From: Aselliscus stoliczkanus | Lineage: Eukaryota; Chordata; Mammalia; Chiroptera; Hipposideridae | DNA length: 64,000 nt | Reading direction: 5' to 3' | Assembly (NCBI GenBank): GCA_033961575.1 | Contig: CM066728.1 | Coordinates: 99,648,852 to 99,712,851, forward strand | Shown here: positions 59,665-64,000 of the stretch, one piece after another | How the letters are laid out: each line of letters begins with the position of its first letter | How positions within the stretch are numbered: position 1 is the first letter of the stretch | Program-made: the position numbers and the translations under genes | Notes under the pieces: model-generated | Database searches by the model: none | Told to the model about the DNA's origin: nothing | The model's input: the letters and a program-made list of their open reading frames with translations, nothing else

Positions 59665-60776
59665 TTTTTTTTTTCTTTTAAAAAAGTTTATTGGAATGAC
59701 AATTATTAGTAAAACCTAGGATTTAGGTGTACAAGTCTGTAATACATCATCTTTATATAATGTGTGCTCACCACCCAGAGTCAGTTCTTCCATCACCATA
59801 CATTTGATCTCTTTTACCCTCACTGACCACCCCACCTCCCCCTTGCCCTCTGGTAACCATTAAACTATTGTCTATGTCTACGAGTCTTGGTTTTGTCATT
59901 TGTTTGTCTTGTTCCTTTCTTGTTTTTAGTTTCATATACCAAATATCAGTGAAATCACATGGTTCGCTGTCTGACTTATTCACTTAGCATAACAATCCCA
60001 AGATCCATCTGTGTTGTTGCAAAAGGCACTATTTCATCTTTCTTTATAGCAGAATAGTATTCCATTGTGTATATATACCACATCTTCTTTATCCAATCCT
60101 TGATTGAAGAACACTTCTGTTGTTTCCATATCTTAGCCACCATAAATAAAGTTGCAGTGAACATCGGAGCACATATACAAGTATCTTTATGGGTAAATAT
60201 TTTCAGATATTTTGGGTGTATACTCAGGACAAGGATTGCTGGTGCATATGGTAATTATTTTCTTAATTTTTTGAGGAACTTCTACACTGCCTTCCAAAAC
60301 AGCTGCACCAATCTGCATTCCCACCAACAGCTTATGAGGAGGGTTCCTTTTTCTACACAGACTCTCCAACACTTTTTATTATTTGTCTTGTTGATATAAC
60401 CATTCTAACTGGTGTGAGTTGATATCTCATTGTGGTTTTTATTTGCATTTCTGATGATTAGTGATGTTGAGCATGTTATCATATGTCTGTTGACCATCTG
60501 TATATCATCTTTGGAGAAATGTCTATTCAGGTCCTCTGCCCATTTTTTAATTGGGTTGTTTGTTTTTTTGTTGTTGTTGAATTATATGACTTCTTCATAT
60601 AGTTTGGATGTTAGCCCCTTATTGGAGGCATCATTTGCAAAAATATTTTCCCATTTTGTTTGTTGCCTCTTTATTTTGTCAAAGGTTTCTTTTGCTGTGA
60701 AGAAAGTTTTTAGTGTGATATAGTCCCACTCATTTATTTCAGCTTTTGCTTCCTTTGCCTTTGAAATCACATTCAT
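59665..60776 (-). mobile_element. L1 retrotransposon, 5'-truncated
   Basis: Same L1 family as at 54472, again minus strand and ~1.1 kb long: 3' UTR text (CACCACCCAGAGTCAGTTCT), ORF2 end encoding WIKKMWYIYTMEYYSAIKKD (59976-60164), then [20 protein letters not shown] upstream. It is inserted into the DNA transposon above, with short duplicated flanks (AGTACAAGA at 59656-59664 and GGTACAAGA at 60777-60785, eight of nine positions). Several stops break ORF2. Being inside the transposon, it is the younger of the two insertions. Confidence 0.9.
59976..60740 (-). pseudogene. L1 ORF2 C-terminal remnant
   Basis: Broken ORF2 reading pieces: [20 protein letters not shown] and [16 protein letters not shown] in 60582-60836, and IKKMWYIYTMEYYSAIKKDE plus FATTQMDLGIVMLSE in 59976-60164. 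These are the same C-terminal blocks as in the copy at 54780, and no catalytic domain of the reverse transcriptase or endonuclease is present. The frame shifts between the two pieces. Confidence 0.85.
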
Positions 60777-61200
60777 GGTACAAGAAATTTTATGTAACAA
60801 ATAATTACAAAACACAAGAGCAGATATATGGTACAAGAAATTTTATGTACTGGTAACAGATTTACGATATTTATACATCATAGAAAGCCAAAAGCTCTTC
60901 ATTGTTGCAAGTTCATCATAAGTTCAAAAAAAACGATTATATTCTAGGGTATTATTTTGCATATAGATATTGTTATTGATTTCTAGAGTTCACTTTTAAC
61001 TCATAAGCATAAATGAAAGAATTGAAAACATTTATATAGATACAGAGTTATTATTACCCATGTATAATGTGCATCCTTATTTTTCCCTCACAAATTTGGG
61101 CAAAAAAGTGTGCATTATACATGGCAAAATACAATATTTAATCTTTCTTGATCTCAGTTTTCTGAGCTGTAAAATAGGACTTCAAAAGTATTTACATTAT

Positions 61201-61653
61201 AGGGCCAGCTGAGTGATATGTTGGTTAAGAGTTGGCTTGGGACGCCAGATCTGAGCAGCAGGGCCCCGGTTCGGATCCCACATGAGGGCCAGTGATGCTG
61301 TGCCCTCTACAGCTAAGATGGTGAACAACAGCTCCACCTGGAGCTGGGCTGCCATTAACCGCCGGTGATGGTGTAGGCTGTAGCCCCTGCTGCAGTGGAC
61401 TGCCATGAGCTACCCTAAGTGGCTGACAGCTGGTGTGAGCTGCCATGAGCCACCGTGCATGGCCGTCCAATGGCTGGTGACTGATCTGCCTCTCCCGGGA
61501 AGAGCATAATGATATTACCAACATAGGCCAGTGAAGCAACATCCTCCACAATTAGACTGAAGAACAAAAAGGACAGCAACTTGCCTGTTCCCCTTTCCCG
61601 GTTCCCCAACGCTGTTCCCCTCCCCCAATTCCCCAATAGCATCTTTAAAAAAA
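61201..61653 (+). repeat. Long-form bat SINE, complete
   Basis: The only long copy in the plus orientation and the easiest to read: tRNA-like head AGGGCCAGCTGAGTG, B box GGTTCGGATCCC, 'GAGGGCCAGTGATGCTGTGC', 'CCTCTACAGCTAAGATGGTG', 'AACAACAGCTCCACCTGGAG', a core of imperfect TGAGCTGCCATGAGC units, 'CATCCTCCACAATTAGACTG', 'CCCAATTCCCCAATAGCATC' and an A tail. A perfect 17-bp duplication (AAAAGTATTTACATTAT, 61184-61200 and 61654-61670) flanks it. It sits 71 bases outside the right end of the DNA transposon. The minus-strand frames here (61197-61406, 61225-61551, 61415-61642) are SINE translations. Confidence 0.95.
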
Positions 61654-61670
61654 AAAAGTATTTACATTAT

Positions 61671-64000
61671 AGGGTGATGAGTATTAAATAAGTTTGTACA
61701 TGTAAAAAAAGAGCATGGTAAGTCTAATACATAGTTAAAGCCTGATCAATGTTTGGAATAGTTAAAGAATTATTTCTCACTTGTCTCTCTTGACAATAAT
61801 GAATATAAAAGGAATAGTGAACATTCTTTTTGATTAAACAGTATAATTTTTCATTTAATTGCAGAAATTTTATTGTTTTAGAGTAAGATTGTAGGCATTT
61901 GTTTCATTGAATGGCTTATATTAACTATATAATCATATTACAATCTTAAAATTAACATCTGCCTTTGTGTCTAGTAAGTTCCATGCAACATGGAGATTTT
62001 ATGTTTTTGTTTTTTCCCCACTAAGCTGGAACACTTATTGACTAAAAGATGAGTATATCAACCACAATATAAAGTCACAAATATTACTGCTTTATTCTAT
62101 TATAACAGTAAATTTAATTTTGTTGAGTGTTTGAAAGCTTGTTAAAATTGCTTTCAAGGTGCTTTTTGAAACTGTTTACTAGCTTCTAGAAGGGATGTAT
62201 GCAAATTGTTTTTGCATACATGTGATCTCTCTAACATCATTAACTTTAGTTGGGTTAGTGGAGATTGTTATGTAACTGATACAAAAGATGTATGAATAAG
62301 TTTCTTTGTCATTTCTTTGAAAGATTAACATTTAAGGCCACAAAAGCAATAAATTTTCATTAGGTTCTTGAGGTACAGAATAGTCACTTGTCCAAAAATA
62401 ATCCCAATAATTCAGATATTATTTTAACATGTTCAACAAATAATTATAAGGTCAAAACTTTTAAATAACTATTTAAAACGTTTGTACTTAGAGGTAAGAA
62501 AACTATTTTTGAAAGCTAGATTTTAAAAATTTTCTTAAAACATGAATATAAGGATATAAAAATGCAAACTTGTATTCTTATAAACTCTAACACATTAAGG
62601 AAACATGCTGGTCTTTTATATTGATTATTCTCTAGGCACATATAAGATCATTTTTTAAAATTTTGTTTAAGTTTTTTTTCAACTTTTTTTATACATTTTA
62701 GCACAGTTCAACAATTATTTAACATTCATAGTTCCAGGAATTTGCTATGTTATGAGAGTAAAACTTGTCATGAAATTCATTTGCTACCTTCCAAGTATTT
62801 TCAATTTCAAGGAAATCTTAAGAGAAGAAATTTCTCCATTAACAACATTTCTCCAAATGTAAATATAAAAATCTTAATAGCTGTCATTCATATGTGCCTT
62901 ATGAATATCAGGAATTTCAATTACAATCTTCATAATGACCACAGAAACGCTGCAAGGGTGACAGTAGCATCACTTGTTTATAGACGACACACCAACATTT
63001 GAATATATTCTATAATTTGCAAAGATTGCATATTAGTAAGTGAACATCTGAAAATCAAATATAGAAACAGAAATATGATGGTCTTTCAATGATTATTGTT
63101 AGTATCACCAAGATTTTACTTGCTGGTGAATTTTCATATGGATCTCGCTATTGCTTCAACCCCACTAGCACTTCATTTTTCTCACAGAAAATTGACAAAT
63201 GCTTCTCCCTCTTTTGTTACTCCAAGGAATTGATCAACTGTGTGCCTTAATGAGCATAATGCATTGCCCTTAGCCTGAGAAAATGCTGACAATCTGAACT
63301 AAAGGGTGAACACTTACCATCTTAAGCTGAAAAATGTTAATGACATCAAAAATTTGTTATTATTGGTGATTTTCCAATAACATAATGTAGTAAGATAATC
63401 CACATAAATGAGAAAGATTTCCCTAATTAAAATAAATAAATAAATAAATAAATAAGAGATTTCAAGTTGAAAGTAGTACAAGTTTATTTTTTGATTTTGA
63501 ATTATCAATACTTAGATGTTTTTTGAACTCCACTGTATTGATTTTACATCTCTGATACAGCATCCTTTCTTATGTATATTTTAGGTAATGAATTCCTTCT
63601 AGTCATGATTTTATTCAATTCTGTTCACAAGTTCCATCTGAGATATCAACGTACTCATGGATAGTGAATAGCACAGGTTCATAAATATTTTAAATTAAGT
63701 ACCATGTACCACTATCTTCTACACTCACTGAGCATATATTTCTTATTTCTCTCATCTTCAAAAATAGGAGTAGTCATGAGATTCCTCTACATTTAATCCA
63801 TCCAATAGATAAAAGATAGAATGATTATGCATTTACTTTTTATGTAGCAAAATATCGTCATTTAAAAATTATTACCAAAGGCAGCACTGAAAATGATATA
63901 TGACTTAAAAATTATTAGAAATGTGAAACAAGGAGACTCCATGCCACTAAATGTAGCAGTAATATGGCTGCAAAATGACAAGCAAATAATAGTACAAGAT
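61671..64000. other. Unique AT-rich DNA; no gene
   Basis: No exon or named repeat recognised. A (AAAT)n run lies at 63430-63454. The frame at 62742-63002 has no identifiable product. Confidence 0.45.
63430..63454. repeat. (AAAT)n microsatellite
   Basis: About six AAAT units. Confidence 0.85.

Larger units (their letters stand above)
59496..61129. mobile_element. Non-autonomous DNA transposon split by an L1
   Basis: The left end (TTTGCCATGTATAAAGTGCA, then 'TTTTGCCCAAACTTTTAGGG') is the inverse of the right end (on the minus strand TTTTGCCATGTATAATGCAC, then 'TTTTTTGCCCAAATTTGTGA'). The arms agree over about 55-60 bases at roughly four positions in five. TA abuts both ends (59494-59495 and 61130-61131), which would suit a Tc1/mariner/pogo-class element, but other duplication sizes cannot be excluded. 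The right end is also self-complementary (61059-61076 with 61108-61124). Without the L1 the element is about 520 bp and has no transposase, so it would have needed a partner enzyme. Confidence 0.75.

Overview
This window looks like non-coding mammalian nuclear DNA, most likely from a bat. It is AT-rich, with no CpG island, no exon I can defend and no operon-like structure. No open reading frame exceeds about 220 codons, and the longest ones lie in transposon remains. The best lineage clue is a tRNA-derived SINE present in about ten copies. Its head reads GGCCGGCCGAGTGG..., its B box is GGTTCGGGTCC-like, and it contains the phrase 'GAGGGCCAGTGACACTGCCCTC'. The downstream part resembles chiropteran Ves/Rhin-type SINEs, so I infer a bat, possibly a rhinolophoid; the sequence alone does not prove the genus. 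Ancient eutherian repeats (MIR, L2, MER5A, MLT1 LTRs, L1M) fit any placental mammal.

Layout. 1-9 kb: mostly unique sequence with old MIR pieces, one long-form SINE, a long (CT)n run, an unusual second SINE type and a short SINE. 9-11.5 kb: an L1M 3' end, an MLT1 LTR, then a well-bounded solo LTR of class II (ERVK-like) appearance. 11.5-41 kb: mostly unique AT-rich DNA with scattered MLT1, MER5A and MIR relics, microsatellites and a few young SINEs, including one that is only a 60-bp tRNA-like head. 41.4 kb: a SINE that carries extra 3' sequence inside its target-site duplication. 46-62 kb: a transposon-dense block holding L1 pieces, a complete mariner element split by a SINE, a pogo/Tigger-like relic, two related 5'-truncated L1s, three long-form SINEs and a DNA transposon split by one of the L1s. 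61.7-64 kb: unique AT-rich DNA.

No genes work together here in the usual sense. What can be read is an insertion history. DNA transposons (mariner; the element with terminal hairpin) came first, L1 and SINE copies landed in or beside them later, and SINE mobilisation by L1 is visible as target-site duplications and A-rich tails. The window is probably a gene desert or the inside of a very large intron. I found no previously undescribed multi-gene system. The most interesting items are the mariner/SINE nest, the 3'-extended SINE, the tailless SINE head, the solo LTR and the hairpin-ended transposon.
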